Positions 9,150 through 17,847 of a stretch of 64,000 bases of DNA are shown piece after piece. The stretch is from RGIG2041 sp045537695 (GTDB taxonomy: Bacteria > Bacillota > Clostridia > UBA1381 > UMGS1253), in the NCBI GenBank assembly GCA_045537695.1, contig JAZSQB010000038.1:62001-126000 (forward strand). The letters are read 5' to 3'. The notes beneath the pieces are model-generated. The model was given only the letters and a program-made list of their open reading frames with translations. It was not told the origin of the DNA and made no database searches. Made by a program: the position numbers and the translations under genes. Positions within the stretch are counted from its first letter, which is position 1. Each line of letters starts with the position of its first letter.

Positions 9150-9836
9150 ATGTTTAGCGGGTACTACAGCTCGTATATTTACGTTTTGATTCCGCTTATC
9201 ATTTCCCTTTGGGCAAGCTCGAAGGTAAATTCCACCTATCAGCGTTATGCCAAGGTGTTTTCTGCGCGCAATTTAACGGCGGCGCAGGTAACGCGACTGA
9301 TTTTGGACAATGCCGGCTTGCGCCATATCGGGATTGAGCGCGTAGCAGGCAATCTGACGGACCATTATGATCCGAAGAAAAATGTGATCCGTTTATCGGA
9401 AACGGTGTATGATTCTACATCCGTGGCGGCGATTGGCGTTGCGGCGCACGAAGCGGGGCACGCACAGCAGTACGGGGACGGCTATCTGCCGATTAAAATC
9501 CGCACCTGGCTTGTGCCGATTGCCAATCTTGGCTCACAAATGGCGATTCCGCTGATTATGCTCGGTTTGATTCTGGGATTTGCAGGGCTGGTGGATTTTG
9601 CGATTTGGCTCTATGTTGCCGTTGTGGCATTTTCATTGGTGACGCTGCCGGTGGAGTTTAATGCTTCCCGTCGCGCGATTCAGACCTTGGAAGGCTACGG
9701 CATTTTATCGACGGAAGAAAACAAAGCGGCAAAGAAGGTGCTTTCCGCTGCAGCGATGACCTATGTGGCATCGACGCTGGCGGCGATTGGATCGCTTATG
9801 CGTCTGCTTGCACTTTCCGGCAGGAGAAGAGACTGA
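9150..9836 (+). CDS. YugP-type neutral zinc metallopeptidase, membrane protein
   Basis: The 228-residue product matches the Zn-peptidase YugP family (DUF2268-unrelated, Peptidase_YugP): an N-terminal membrane helix, a soluble stretch with the H-E-A-G-H zinc motif at about residues 100-104, then two to three further membrane helices. It is expected to be an integral membrane protease; its physiological substrate is not known. A GTG at 9141 is in frame, but the ATG at 9150 follows TAGGAGA at a better distance. The gene sits between fmt and rsmB and overlaps rsmB by one base (TGATG), a conserved clostridial arrangement. Confidence 0.9.
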   Translation: MFSGYYSSYIYVLIPLIISLWASSKVNSTYQRYAKVFSARNLTAAQVTRLILDNAGLRHIGIERVAGNLTDHYDPKKNVIRLSETVYDSTSVAAIGVAAHEAGHAQQYGDGYLPIKIRTWLVPIANLGSQMAIPLIMLGLILGFAGLVDFAIWLYVAVVAFSLVTLPVEFNASRRAIQTLEGYGILSTEENKAAKKVLSAAAMTYVASTLAAIGSLMRLLALSGRRRD

Positions 9837-11170
9837 TGGAAGCAAAACGGTCCGATGCGCGCTTTTGCGCCTATAAAATTTTATATGCCTTCTGGGGCGA
9901 GGGCGCCTATGTCAACCTGGCACTAGCGGAAGGACTGCCGACATCTATGGATGCGCGCGACAAGGCACTGGCGGCGAGCATTGTCTATGGCTGTGTGAAA
10001 TATCAGCTGTATTTAGACTATATTATCGCGAAATTTTCCAGTGTGAAATTAAAGAAAATTTCTTTAAATGTTTTGGTGCTTTTGCGGATGGGTGTGTTTC
10101 AGATGATGCACTTAGACCGCGTGCCGGACAGTGCGGCGGTGGATGAATGTGTCCGATTAGCAGGCAAGCTTGCCTACCGCTCGAAAGGCTTTGTCAACGG
10201 CATTCTGCGCAGTATCGCGCGGGAAAAGGACAAGATTGCTTTGCCGACGAATACGGCGGAACGCATCGGCATTTTGTATTCGTTTCCGCAGGATTTGGTG
10301 CAGCACTTTATTGCGCTGTACGGCGAAGAAAGGACAGAGACACTTTGCAGTGCGTTTTGTGTGCCGCCAAAGATGCACGTGCGCGTAAATACGCTGAAGA
10401 CAAGTGTTGCGGCGGTGCGTGCAGATTTGGAAGCGGCAAGCGTTTTGGTGACAGACGGTTTTTATGACGATGCTCTGATTCTGGGCGGCACGGATATAAC
10501 GCGGCTGGATGCCTATAAAGCAGGACTATTGACAGCGCAGGGCGCTGGCTCGATGTGCGCGGTGCGTGCGTTGGATGCAAAACAAGGTATGACTGTGCTC
10601 GATATGTGTGCGGCGCCGGGCGGTAAGAGTGTGTATATTGCACAACGCGCGGGAAATGCCTGCGACTTGCACGCCTTTGATATTCACGAGCACAAAACGG
10701 CGCTGATTGATTCGACGGCGCGGCGTTTGGGCATAGATTGTATTACTTCTAAGCGCGCAGATGCGTCGGTTGCGATGGAAATGTATGCCGGCACAGCGGA
10801 CTGCGTATTGGTGGATGCACCGTGTTCGGGGCTCGGTATTATCGGGAAAAAGCCGGACATAAAATATACATGGAGCAATGAAAAAGAGGCAGAGCTTGCG
10901 GCGCTGCAGCTGAAGATATTAAACACCTGTCAGGCGTATGTCAAGTCGGGCGGCGTGTTGGTATACAGCACCTGTACCATCGGCGAAAAGGAAAATTTAG
11001 CGGTGGTGCGTGCGTTTTTAAAGGAAAATCCGGCGTTTTCGCTTTGCGATATGACTGATGCTTTACCAAACGGCATAGACAAGGACACGGCGAAGGACGG
11101 TTATGCGGCATTTTATCCGGATGCGGATGGGATGGACGGATTTTTCGTATGCAAAATGAAGAGGAATTAG
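9836..11170 (+). CDS. rsmB: 16S rRNA (cytosine-967-C5)-methyltransferase RsmB
   Basis: This 444-residue SAM-dependent enzyme has an N-terminal NusB-like RNA-binding domain (about 1-135) and a C-terminal Rossmann methyltransferase. Diagnostic are the SAM loop M-C-A-A-P-G-G-K, the D-A-P-C-S-G-L-G block carrying one catalytic cysteine and V-Y-S-T-C-T-I with the second. Its ATG overlaps the preceding stop codon. It lies in the def-fmt-yugP-rsmB-rlmN-prpC-prkC order conserved in Firmicutes, which separates it from other Nop2/Sun family paralogues. Confidence 0.94.
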   Translation: MEAKRSDARFCAYKILYAFWGEGAYVNLALAEGLPTSMDARDKALAASIVYGCVKYQLYLDYIIAKFSSVKLKKISLNVLVLLRMGVFQMMHLDRVPDSAAVDECVRLAGKLAYRSKGFVNGILRSIAREKDKIALPTNTAERIGILYSFPQDLVQHFIALYGEERTETLCSAFCVPPKMHVRVNTLKTSVAAVRADLEAASVLVTDGFYDDALILGGTDITRLDAYKAGLLTAQGAGSMCAVRALDAKQGMTVLDMCAAPGGKSVYIAQRAGNACDLHAFDIHEHKTALIDSTARRLGIDCITSKRADASVAMEMYAGTADCVLVDAPCSGLGIIGKKPDIKYTWSNEKEAELAALQLKILNTCQAYVKSGGVLVYSTCTIGEKENLAVVRAFLKENPAFSLCDMTDALPNGIDKDTAKDGYAAFYPDADGMDGFFVCKMKRN

Positions 11171-11171
11171 T

Positions 11172-12206
11172 ATGGAAAAGGTAGATTTAAGAAGTCTTAC
11201 ATATACAGAGTTAGAGGCATTTTTGGTGCGCGCGGGCGAAAAGAAATTCCGCGCCCAACAGGTGTTTTCGTGGTTACACGAAAAGGGCGTTTCTTCTATA
11301 GAAGAGATGACCAATCTTTCTAAAGCGCTGCGCAGTACGCTGGCAGAGACCGGCTACATTGCCGGTGTATCCGTTTTGGAAAAGTATGTTTCCAAAAAGG
11401 ACGGTACGGTAAAGTATCTGATGCGGTTAGATGACGATGAATGTATCGAAACCGTTGTGATGCAGTATCATCACGGGCTTACGATTTGCATTTCCTCGCA
11501 GGTGGGTTGCCGTATGGGTTGTCGCTTCTGCGCATCGACGCTCGGTGGCAAAAAGCGCGATTTGCTTGCCGGCGAGATTTTAGGCCAGATTTACTGTGCG
11601 CAGGCGGATTTGGGTAAGCGCATTTCCAATATTGTAATGATGGGTATTGGTGAGCCACTCGATAATTTTGATAATGTTCGCGCGTTTTTGGAAATTGTTA
11701 ATGACGAGCGCGGCGTGAATATCGGCTACCGGCACATTTCGCTCTCGACTTGCGGATTGATACATGGGATTGCCAAGCTGGCGGAAATGAATATTCCGAT
11801 TACGCTGTCGATTTCACTGCACGCGCCCAATGATGCCATTCGCACGAGTATGATGCCGGTCAACAAGGCGCACAACATTGAAGAATTGCTTCGCGCGTGC
11901 CGTGCGTATCAGAAGGTGACGGGAAGACGCATTTCGTTTGAATACGCAATGTGTGACGGGGTAAATGATGCTGCAGAACATGCGCAGGAACTGGCACAGC
12001 GGCTTTCGGGTATGCTTTGCCACGTGAATCTAATTCCGGTCAACAACGTTAAGGAACGCAATTACAGAAAGAGCAAAAAGGAAAACATAGAGAATTTTAT
12101 CGCAGTGCTGGCAAAAAACGGCATCACGGCAACCGTGCGCCGCGAGCTTGGAAGTGATATCAGTGCTTCGTGTGGTCAGCTTAGACAAAAGACGCTGGAA
12201 GCGTAG
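11172..12206 (+). CDS. rlmN: Dual-specificity 23S rRNA A2503 / tRNA A37 C2-methyltransferase RlmN
   Basis: A radical SAM enzyme of 344 residues. The cluster motif C-R-M-G-C-R-F-C (CxxxCxxC) is at about residues 113-120, and the C-terminal S-C-G-Q-L cysteine that forms the methyl-enzyme intermediate is present in S-D-I-S-A-S-C-G-Q-L-R. The G-I-G-E-P SAM motif and S-T-C-G-L are also intact. Its start is one base beyond the rsmB stop. Cfr-type resistance methylases are related, but length and context point to RlmN. Confidence 0.95.
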   Translation: MEKVDLRSLTYTELEAFLVRAGEKKFRAQQVFSWLHEKGVSSIEEMTNLSKALRSTLAETGYIAGVSVLEKYVSKKDGTVKYLMRLDDDECIETVVMQYHHGLTICISSQVGCRMGCRFCASTLGGKKRDLLAGEILGQIYCAQADLGKRISNIVMMGIGEPLDNFDNVRAFLEIVNDERGVNIGYRHISLSTCGLIHGIAKLAEMNIPITLSISLHAPNDAIRTSMMPVNKAHNIEELLRACRAYQKVTGRRISFEYAMCDGVNDAAEHAQELAQRLSGMLCHVNLIPVNNVKERNYRKSKKENIENFIAVLAKNGITATVRRELGSDISASCGQLRQKTLEA

Positions 12207-12224
12207 TAAAAAGAGGGTGAGTGC

Positions 12225-12953
12225 TTGGAATTTGTGACAAGAACACATATAGGGCAGGTCAGAAGTGCAAATCAAGACAGCGCTGTTGCGTTTGTACATG
12301 CCGGGTTTTTAATTGGCATTGTGGCAGATGGTATGGGCGGGCATAATGGTGGTGCCGAGGCGAGCCGAATGGCGATTGCCTGCGTCAAAGCCTATTTGCT
12401 TTCGCATTTACACGCAACAGACGATGCAGACGCCTTGAAAGTGCACTTGAATGCAGCGTATGCTAGGACAAACAAGGAAATTCTGAACAAGGCACTGACA
12501 GGGGCGGCATATAGCGGTATGGGAACCACCCTGACCGTGGCACTGCTGAAGGATGGAGAACTTTTTGTGTCCAATGTGGGCGACAGCAGAGCATACATAG
12601 TAGATAGGAAGCAGCTGTCCCAAATTACGGTGGATCAGACCTGGGTGCAGCGTCTGATTGAAAATGGTGAGATTACGCAGGAAGAAGCGAAAACACATCC
12701 GTATCGCCACGTAATTATGCAGGCGGTCGGCACGGAGGAAAACGTGCGCGCGGAGATGTATACGGCTAAGCTTACCGAAGGCGAAACAGTGCTGCTTTGT
12801 TCGGACGGTTGTTCCGGTGAAGTAGATGAGGTGCAGCTTACGGAAATTCTGCTTGCTACATCGGATTTGGATGCGAAGGCGGAGGCGTTGATTGCCGCTG
12901 CAAATGCAGCGGGCGGCGCTGATAACATCACAGTGGTGCTGTTGCGCAGATAA
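12225..12953 (+). CDS. prpC: PP2C-family Ser/Thr protein phosphatase
   Basis: The 242-residue product has the metal-binding motifs of bacterial PP2C phosphatases: V-R-S-A-N-Q-D, A-D-G-M-G-G-H, G-D-S-R-A-Y, L-C-S-D-G and G-A-D-N-I-T-V-V. It should dephosphorylate proteins phosphorylated by the kinase encoded next, and modulate cell-wall and translation factors. The start is a TTG at 12225 preceded by GAGGGTG. The rlmN-prpC-prkC-rsgA-rpe-thiN order is highly conserved in Firmicutes. Confidence 0.95.
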   Translation: MEFVTRTHIGQVRSANQDSAVAFVHAGFLIGIVADGMGGHNGGAEASRMAIACVKAYLLSHLHATDDADALKVHLNAAYARTNKEILNKALTGAAYSGMGTTLTVALLKDGELFVSNVGDSRAYIVDRKQLSQITVDQTWVQRLIENGEITQEEAKTHPYRHVIMQAVGTEENVRAEMYTAKLTEGETVLLCSDGCSGEVDEVQLTEILLATSDLDAKAEALIAAANAAGGADNITVVLLRR

Positions 12954-13005
12954 AATCTTTGGTGGAGTGCAGTTTCGTTTATTTTGGAAGGAAGGGAAAA
13001 CCCTT

Positions 13006-14937
13006 ATGAATCAGTACATTGGAATTGGAACGGTCTTGGGCGACCGTTATGAAATAATTGAAAAAATAGGTAGCGGTGGTATGGCGCACGTGTATAAGGC
13101 GCATTGCCGCGTATTAAACCGTCATGTTGCCATTAAGGTGCTACGCGATGAGTTTGTGGATGACGAAGCGTTTGCGCGTCGTTTTACAACAGAGGCGCAG
13201 GCAGCTGCGCCGCTCAGCCATGCTAATATTGTGTCTGTATTTGACGTATGTAGTGAGGGAAATCTTCGCTATATTGTTATGGAGCTGGTAGAGGGCATAA
13301 CTTTAAAGTCATATATCGACGGACACGCGCCCATACCATGGGAGACAGCGGTTGCGATTATGCAGCAGATTTGCGAAGCGCTGGAGTGCGCACATAAGCA
13401 TGGCGTTGTGCATCAGGATATTAAGCCGCAAAATATTATTCTGACGCCGGATGGTGTAGTCAAGGTAATGGATTTCGGCATAGCGCACGCGACAAATGCC
13501 TCGACCATTCAGGCAGGCAATGCAGATGGTGTGTTTGGTTCGGTGCATTATTGTTCGCCGGAGCAGGCACGCGGCGGTTTTACCGATGCAAAAACGGATA
13601 TTTATTCGGCAGGTGTTGTACTTTATGAAATGCTGACCAGTCGTGTGCCGTTTGATGCGCAGACTCCAGTGGCGGTGGCGCTTAAGCATATGCAGGAGGA
13701 TGCGGTGCCGCCGAGTACGATTCATCCGGATATGCCGATGGATTTGGAAATCGTTGTGTTTAAGGCAATGTGCCGTGAAAAGCACAGCCGTTACGCCTCA
13801 GCGACAGAAATGCTGCGCGATTTGAATTATGTACTCGACGGCGTACACGTCAATGAGAATGTAGATGAACAGGAGACAGTGCAGCATCGTTGTAAGGATG
13901 ATGTGAGCAATAGTAAAAGCACAAAGAAAAGAAAGCAAAAAAAGGAAAGGGATGCCCCTGCGAAAAAGAGTGACATTTTAATTATTTTGGCGTCCGTATT
14001 TTGTGCATTGTTGCTCTTCGGTGGTGTGTTCGCACTCTACTTGAGTATGGGAGGCAGCTTAAATGAAGTGGTCGTGCCAAAGGTGACGGATTGTTCGAGC
14101 CACGAGGGACAGGCAATTTTAGAAGAAAGCAAACTTTCTATGATTGTGGAAGAAATTGTATTTGATACAAAATATGATGCCGGTATCATTGTGGATCAGG
14201 AGCCGAAGGCTGGTAAGACCGTGAAAAAGGGGTATACCGTTAAGGTGACTGTCAGCGGCGGTTTAGAAGAATTATTGGTGCCGAATGTTGTGAATATGGA
14301 TGTCGACGATGCCATTTCGGATTTGAAAGCGGCAGGATTTAAGGTCAATCGCAAGACGCAGCATAGCGCAGATTTGCCGAAAAACGCAGTTGTGCGCCAA
14401 AGTCCGTTGGGTAGCACGGTTGGCAACAAGGGCGATACGGTCATTATTTATGTCAATGACAGGGAGATGGACAGCACAGTGCCGACACTGACGGGCTTGC
14501 CGTTAGAGGCGGCAAAGCAGAAGATTACGGAATTTGGCATGACGCTTGGTACCATTGTCGGTGAAAAGACCAATGGTACGAGCGGTATTGTTATAAGACA
14601 GACGCCGGAGGCTACGTTACATGCGAAACCGGGTACGCTAATTAATCTTGTAGTAAGTGTAGACGCATCCGGTACATTGCCGGATGGCACGAAGCTACTG
14701 GATGTGGACGGCGATATCGGCGCAGATGTGCAGCAGGTAAAAACTGTGACGATTGATGTGCCACAGGACAAAGAAACAACACACATTCGTGTTGTGCAGG
14801 ATGGCAAGGATATTCACAGTGCACAACACAGCGAGAGTGAGGGCAACTTCACGCTACAGGTGACCGGCATGGGCACCGTGATCCTCGATGTTTATCACGA
14901 CAATGTACTGGTTGGTGAAAAGTACGTGAATTTTTAA
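13006..14937 (+). CDS. prkC: PASTA-domain Ser/Thr protein kinase with HQD catalytic loop
   Basis: The 643-residue membrane kinase has a cytoplasmic kinase domain (about 10-275; G-loop I-G-S-G-G-M-A, VAIK lysine, DFG at 156), a basic linker, one transmembrane helix near 322-343 and three extracellular PASTA repeats (about 350-560), then a C-terminal domain of about 80 residues. PASTA domains sense muropeptides or lipid II. The catalytic loop reads H-Q-D-I-K-P-Q-N (residues 136-143) where family members normally have HRD, so the aspartate is kept but the arginine is glutamine. The start at 13006 follows GGAAGGAAGGG; the upstream open frame overlaps prpC and is not used. Confidence 0.95.
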   Translation: MNQYIGIGTVLGDRYEIIEKIGSGGMAHVYKAHCRVLNRHVAIKVLRDEFVDDEAFARRFTTEAQAAAPLSHANIVSVFDVCSEGNLRYIVMELVEGITLKSYIDGHAPIPWETAVAIMQQICEALECAHKHGVVHQDIKPQNIILTPDGVVKVMDFGIAHATNASTIQAGNADGVFGSVHYCSPEQARGGFTDAKTDIYSAGVVLYEMLTSRVPFDAQTPVAVALKHMQEDAVPPSTIHPDMPMDLEIVVFKAMCREKHSRYASATEMLRDLNYVLDGVHVNENVDEQETVQHRCKDDVSNSKSTKKRKQKKERDAPAKKSDILIILASVFCALLLFGGVFALYLSMGGSLNEVVVPKVTDCSSHEGQAILEESKLSMIVEEIVFDTKYDAGIIVDQEPKAGKTVKKGYTVKVTVSGGLEELLVPNVVNMDVDDAISDLKAAGFKVNRKTQHSADLPKNAVVRQSPLGSTVGNKGDTVIIYVNDREMDSTVPTLTGLPLEAAKQKITEFGMTLGTIVGEKTNGTSGIVIRQTPEATLHAKPGTLINLVVSVDASGTLPDGTKLLDVDGDIGADVQQVKTVTIDVPQDKETTHIRVVQDGKDIHSAQHSESEGNFTLQVTGMGTVILDVYHDNVLVGEKYVNF

Positions 14938-14948
14938 AGGGAGATTGT

Positions 14949-15818
14949 ATGACGGAAGGAATTATTATCAAAGGCATAGGCGGCTTTTACTATGTACGGA
15001 CGGCTTCGGATGTGGTGGAATGTAAAGCGCGAGGTATTTTTCGCAAGGAAGGACAAATTCCGATGGTTGGTGACCGCGTTACTATTGTCAAAAAGAACGG
15101 TAAAGGCAGCATTGAGGAAATTTTTCCGCGCAAAAACAGTCTGATCCGCCCGGCGGTATCCAACATTGATCAACTGGTGGTTACGGTAGCTTTGACCGAT
15201 CCGACACCGAATCTGTATTTAGTGGATTGCTTTTTGCTGCTCGGGGCTTATACGGGCATTGATACGATATTGTGCTTTAATAAAACGGATTTGACTGAGG
15301 ATGCGTCGTTGGCGGAAATTTATGCAAAAGCCGGCTACGACACAATTTTAACCAGTGTGCAGACGATGGAGGGCATAGACGCGCTCAAGGCGCGTTTACA
15401 AGGGAAAACGAGCGCATTTGCCGGCAACTCCGGCGTTGGTAAATCCAGCCTTTTAAACGCACTTGGCATTTCGGGCAAAATGGAAACCGGCAGTATCAGC
15501 GATAAAATACGCCGCGGCAGACATACCACACGCCACGTGGAGCTGTTGGAGCTGCAGGGTGGCGGTTTCGTACTCGATACACCGGGTTTTTCCAGCTTTG
15601 AAACGCCGGAGATTCCGGCGGACGAGCTTGCCGAATATTTTATTGAATTTGCACCATATCTGGGTGGTTGTCGTTTCCGCGGTTGTGCGCATGTACAGGA
15701 ACCGGATTGCGCTGTAAAACAGGCACTTGCCGACGGCAAGATTTCTACAAGCCGTTATCAGAGTTATTGTGCACTCTACGAGGAACGCAAAGCAGTTAAG
15801 GCATGGCAAACGAAGTAA
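14949..15818 (+). CDS. rsgA: Ribosome small-subunit biogenesis GTPase RsgA
   Basis: This 289-residue circularly permuted GTPase assists late 30S assembly. It shows the permuted order: N-K-T-D (G4) before G-N-S-G-V-G-K-S-S (G1) and then D-T-P-G (G3), an N-terminal OB fold, and a C-terminal zinc site C-R-F-R-G-C-A-H with a following Cys. The ATG follows AAGGGAG twelve bases after prkC. In B. subtilis the homologue (CpgA) is a PrkC substrate, and the adjacency here fits that link. Confidence 0.95.
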   Translation: MTEGIIIKGIGGFYYVRTASDVVECKARGIFRKEGQIPMVGDRVTIVKKNGKGSIEEIFPRKNSLIRPAVSNIDQLVVTVALTDPTPNLYLVDCFLLLGAYTGIDTILCFNKTDLTEDASLAEIYAKAGYDTILTSVQTMEGIDALKARLQGKTSAFAGNSGVGKSSLLNALGISGKMETGSISDKIRRGRHTTRHVELLELQGGGFVLDTPGFSSFETPEIPADELAEYFIEFAPYLGGCRFRGCAHVQEPDCAVKQALADGKISTSRYQSYCALYEERKAVKAWQTK

Positions 15819-15857
15819 CATATTATATAAAAAAGAATAAACAAAGGAGAAATAGTT

Positions 15858-16511
15858 ATGGTAAAGATTGCACCTTCGATTTTAGCAGCAGATTTTTCAC
15901 ATTTGGGAGACGATGTGCTCGCAGCGGTACGCGGCGGCGCACAGTATATGCATATTGATGTTATGGACGGCGCATTTGTGCCGAATATGAGCATTGGTCC
16001 GTGTGTGATTGAAAGTTTGCGTCCGGTAACGGATGCTGTGTTTGATGTACACCTGATGATTGACCGACCGGAGCGTTATGTGGAGGCGTTTGCCAAGGCG
16101 GGCTCGGATATCATTACCGTACATATAGAGGCAACTGAGGATTTGGATGCTTGCATTGATAAAATCAAGGCACTCGGCGTGAAGGCGGGCGTGTCCATTA
16201 AACCGGCAACACCGGTCGATGCCGTTGTGCCGTATTTAGATAAGCTGGATATGGTACTGGTGATGAGTGTGGAGCCGGGCTTCGGCGGACAGAAATATAT
16301 GCCTTCTGCAGAAGAAAAACTTCAGAAGCTTGCGGCGCTTGCTCCGGCAGGTATGGATATTTCGGTGGATGGCGGCATCAATTTGGATAATATTTCCCGC
16401 GTTGTGGCAAGCGGCGCCAACACAGTGGTTGCCGGCAGTGCCATTTTCGGTCAGTCGGATATTGAAGCTACGGCGAGAAAGTTCGTGGAGAAAGCAAATG
16501 AAAAAATGTAA
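15858..16511 (+). CDS. rpe: Ribulose-phosphate 3-epimerase
   Basis: A 217-residue TIM-barrel enzyme of the pentose phosphate pathway. It has the opening P-S-I-L-A-A-D-F block, the metal-site H-I-D-V-M-D-G-x-F-V-P-N, H-L-M-I, and the M-S-V-E-P-G-F-G-G-Q and V-D-G-G-I-N loops. An AAGGAG precedes the ATG. The stop overlaps the start of thiN by 14 bases, and the order with rsgA and thiN is conserved. Confidence 0.96.
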   Translation: MVKIAPSILAADFSHLGDDVLAAVRGGAQYMHIDVMDGAFVPNMSIGPCVIESLRPVTDAVFDVHLMIDRPERYVEAFAKAGSDIITVHIEATEDLDACIDKIKALGVKAGVSIKPATPVDAVVPYLDKLDMVLVMSVEPGFGGQKYMPSAEEKLQKLAALAPAGMDISVDGGINLDNISRVVASGANTVVAGSAIFGQSDIEATARKFVEKANEKM

Positions 16512-17109
16512 TATACTTTGCGGCGGCGTGATTGAAAATCTGCCGCGCACGGCGGCACGGTTGGATAAGTCGGCGTATACCATATGCGCGGATAGCGGCT
16601 ATGCCTATGCGGAAGCGCTCGGTTTGCGCGCAGACGCGGTGCTCGGTGATTTTGATTCCTATGACCGTAGTGCGGTAAAGGAAAAAAACGTAGAAGTATT
16701 TCCAGTGCGCAAGGATTATACAGACAGTGAGATTGCTGTTATGCATGCACTGGAGCGTGGATATACGGATATTACATTGGTTGGCGCTTTGGGCGGACGC
16801 ATCGACCATGCGCTCTGTAATGTGCATCTGCTTAAGTTTATTTATGCACACGGTGCACAGGGCAGTATTATTGATGGGGACACACAGATGTGGTATACGA
16901 AAACGGGCAGAAGCGTGCATGGTAAGCGTGGGGATATTTTGTCTGTGATTCCGCTTTGCGATACGGGGCGGTATACCACAGTTGGATTAGAGTATCCTTT
17001 AACGAAAGCGCCACTGCCTTTGACCGGTGTCAGCAACGTATTTACCGGCGAATTGGCAGAAATTCGTGCGAAAGAAGCTGAATTTTTATTAATTCATATA
17101 ATGCAATAG
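16498..17109 (+). CDS. thiN: Thiamine pyrophosphokinase
   Basis: The 203-residue enzyme converts thiamine to thiamine diphosphate. It has the A-D-S-G-Y substrate region, G-D-F-D-S acidic motif, the K-D-Y-T-D-S-E/D-I-A-V block and G-G-R-I-D-H-A-L, all typical of ThiN. The frame is open upstream to 16267 but the ATG at 16498, inside the end of rpe, gives the usual KKCNILCGGVI N-terminus. It is the last gene of the run before a strong terminator. Confidence 0.94.
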   Translation: MKKCNILCGGVIENLPRTAARLDKSAYTICADSGYAYAEALGLRADAVLGDFDSYDRSAVKEKNVEVFPVRKDYTDSEIAVMHALERGYTDITLVGALGGRIDHALCNVHLLKFIYAHGAQGSIIDGDTQMWYTKTGRSVHGKRGDILSVIPLCDTGRYTTVGLEYPLTKAPLPLTGVSNVFTGELAEIRAKEAEFLLIHIMQ

Positions 17110-17120
17110 TAGGCTAGCAG

Positions 17121-17157
17121 AAATGCACCCACAATATTTTGTGGGTGCATTTTTTTG
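17121..17157 (+). terminator. Rho-independent terminator after thiN
   Basis: A 13-base arm AAATGCACCCACA pairs with TTGTGGGTGCATTT-type sequence across a short AT loop, followed by seven T residues. It ends the yicC-to-thiN transcription unit and separates it from the dcw cluster. Confidence 0.93.
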
Positions 17158-17256
17158 CGTTTTATTCAATATGCACAAAAATAAAGGCTACATTTGGTCA
17201 AAGTGACGAAATTTTAATGAAAATACGCTAAGGAGTAAAATTTTTTTAAAAAACTC

Positions 17257-17285
17257 TTGAAAAAACTGTAATAATCGTGTAAAAT
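17257..17285 (+). promoter_or_regulatory. SigmaA promoter of the dcw cluster
   Basis: TTGAAA at 17257-17262 and TAAAAT at 17280-17285 with a 17-base spacer, upstream of mraZ and directly followed by the MraZ-box repeats. The leader of about 100 bases between promoter and mraZ is AT-rich. Confidence 0.75.
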
Positions 17286-17301
17286 TTGATTACAAGGGTA
17301 A

Positions 17302-17328
17302 AAAGTGTTAAAAAGTGTTTAATAGTGG
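17302..17328 (+). promoter_or_regulatory. Candidate MraZ operator: three direct repeats with 10-bp phasing
   Basis: AAAGTGT at 17302-17308 and 17312-17318 and ATAGTGG at 17322-17328 are spaced by three bases each. This matches the AAAGTG(T/G) repeat arrays described as MraZ-binding sites in Mollicutes. A looser copy (CAAGGGT, 17293-17299) lies just upstream. The array starts 17 bases beyond the -10 box, so MraZ bound here would sit on the initially transcribed region. Confidence 0.7.
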
Positions 17329-17390
17329 TAAGAAAATAATGCTTTTGTGGTAAAAATACCCGAGTTTGGAACGGAAAAGTGGTGAGAGCT

Positions 17391-17831
17391 TTGTTCATAG
17401 GTGAATACAGTCACAATGTAGACGCGAAGGGCAGAATGAGTATGCCTTCGAAATTCCGCCGCGATGAGGCGGGCGAAATCTTTTATGTGACGCGCGGCAC
17501 AGAGAAGTGTCTGTTTGTATATTCGCGCGAAGAATGGGCAAAGTTCGAGGAAAAGCTTTCCGCACTTCCGATTACAACCAATCCGCAGGCAAGCGCATTT
17601 GCCAGATTCTTTCTTTCCGGCGCTGTAGAGTGCGAGGTGGACAAGCTCGGCAGAATCAACATTCCGGCTTACCTTCGTGAATACGCAGGCATTACAAAGG
17701 ATGTGAAGGTCATCGGTGTGCGTAGCCGTGTGGAAATCTGGGATGCTACGCAGTGGAGCCAGTATCAGGCAGAAGCCATTAACTTAGAAAACGTGATGGC
17801 AAATATGAGCTCCATTGGCATGGATTTTTAA
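17391..17831 (+). CDS. mraZ: Transcriptional regulator MraZ
   Basis: The product of about 146 residues contains two SpoVT/AbrB-like repeats, each with the D-x-K/L-G-R signature (N-V-D-A-K-G-R-M-S-M-P and E-V-D-K-L-G-R-I-N-I-P). MraZ is a ring-forming DNA-binding protein that controls its own dcw operon. The frame is also open from GTG codons at 17379 and 17382; I favour the TTG at 17391 because it gives the near-universal M-F-I-G-E-Y start, with GGTGAGAG just upstream. The repeats at 17302-17328 are its likely target. Confidence 0.93.
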   Translation: MFIGEYSHNVDAKGRMSMPSKFRRDEAGEIFYVTRGTEKCLFVYSREEWAKFEEKLSALPITTNPQASAFARFFLSGAVECEVDKLGRINIPAYLREYAGITKDVKVIGVRSRVEIWDATQWSQYQAEAINLENVMANMSSIGMDF

Positions 17832-17847
17832 GCCGGGCGGTGGTTTT

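Noticed and set aside
17379..17390. Upstream GTG starts for mraZ
   Set aside because: They would add V-R-A-L ahead of the conserved M-F-I-G-E-Y start; the TTG at 17391 fits the family better, though experimental proof is lacking.
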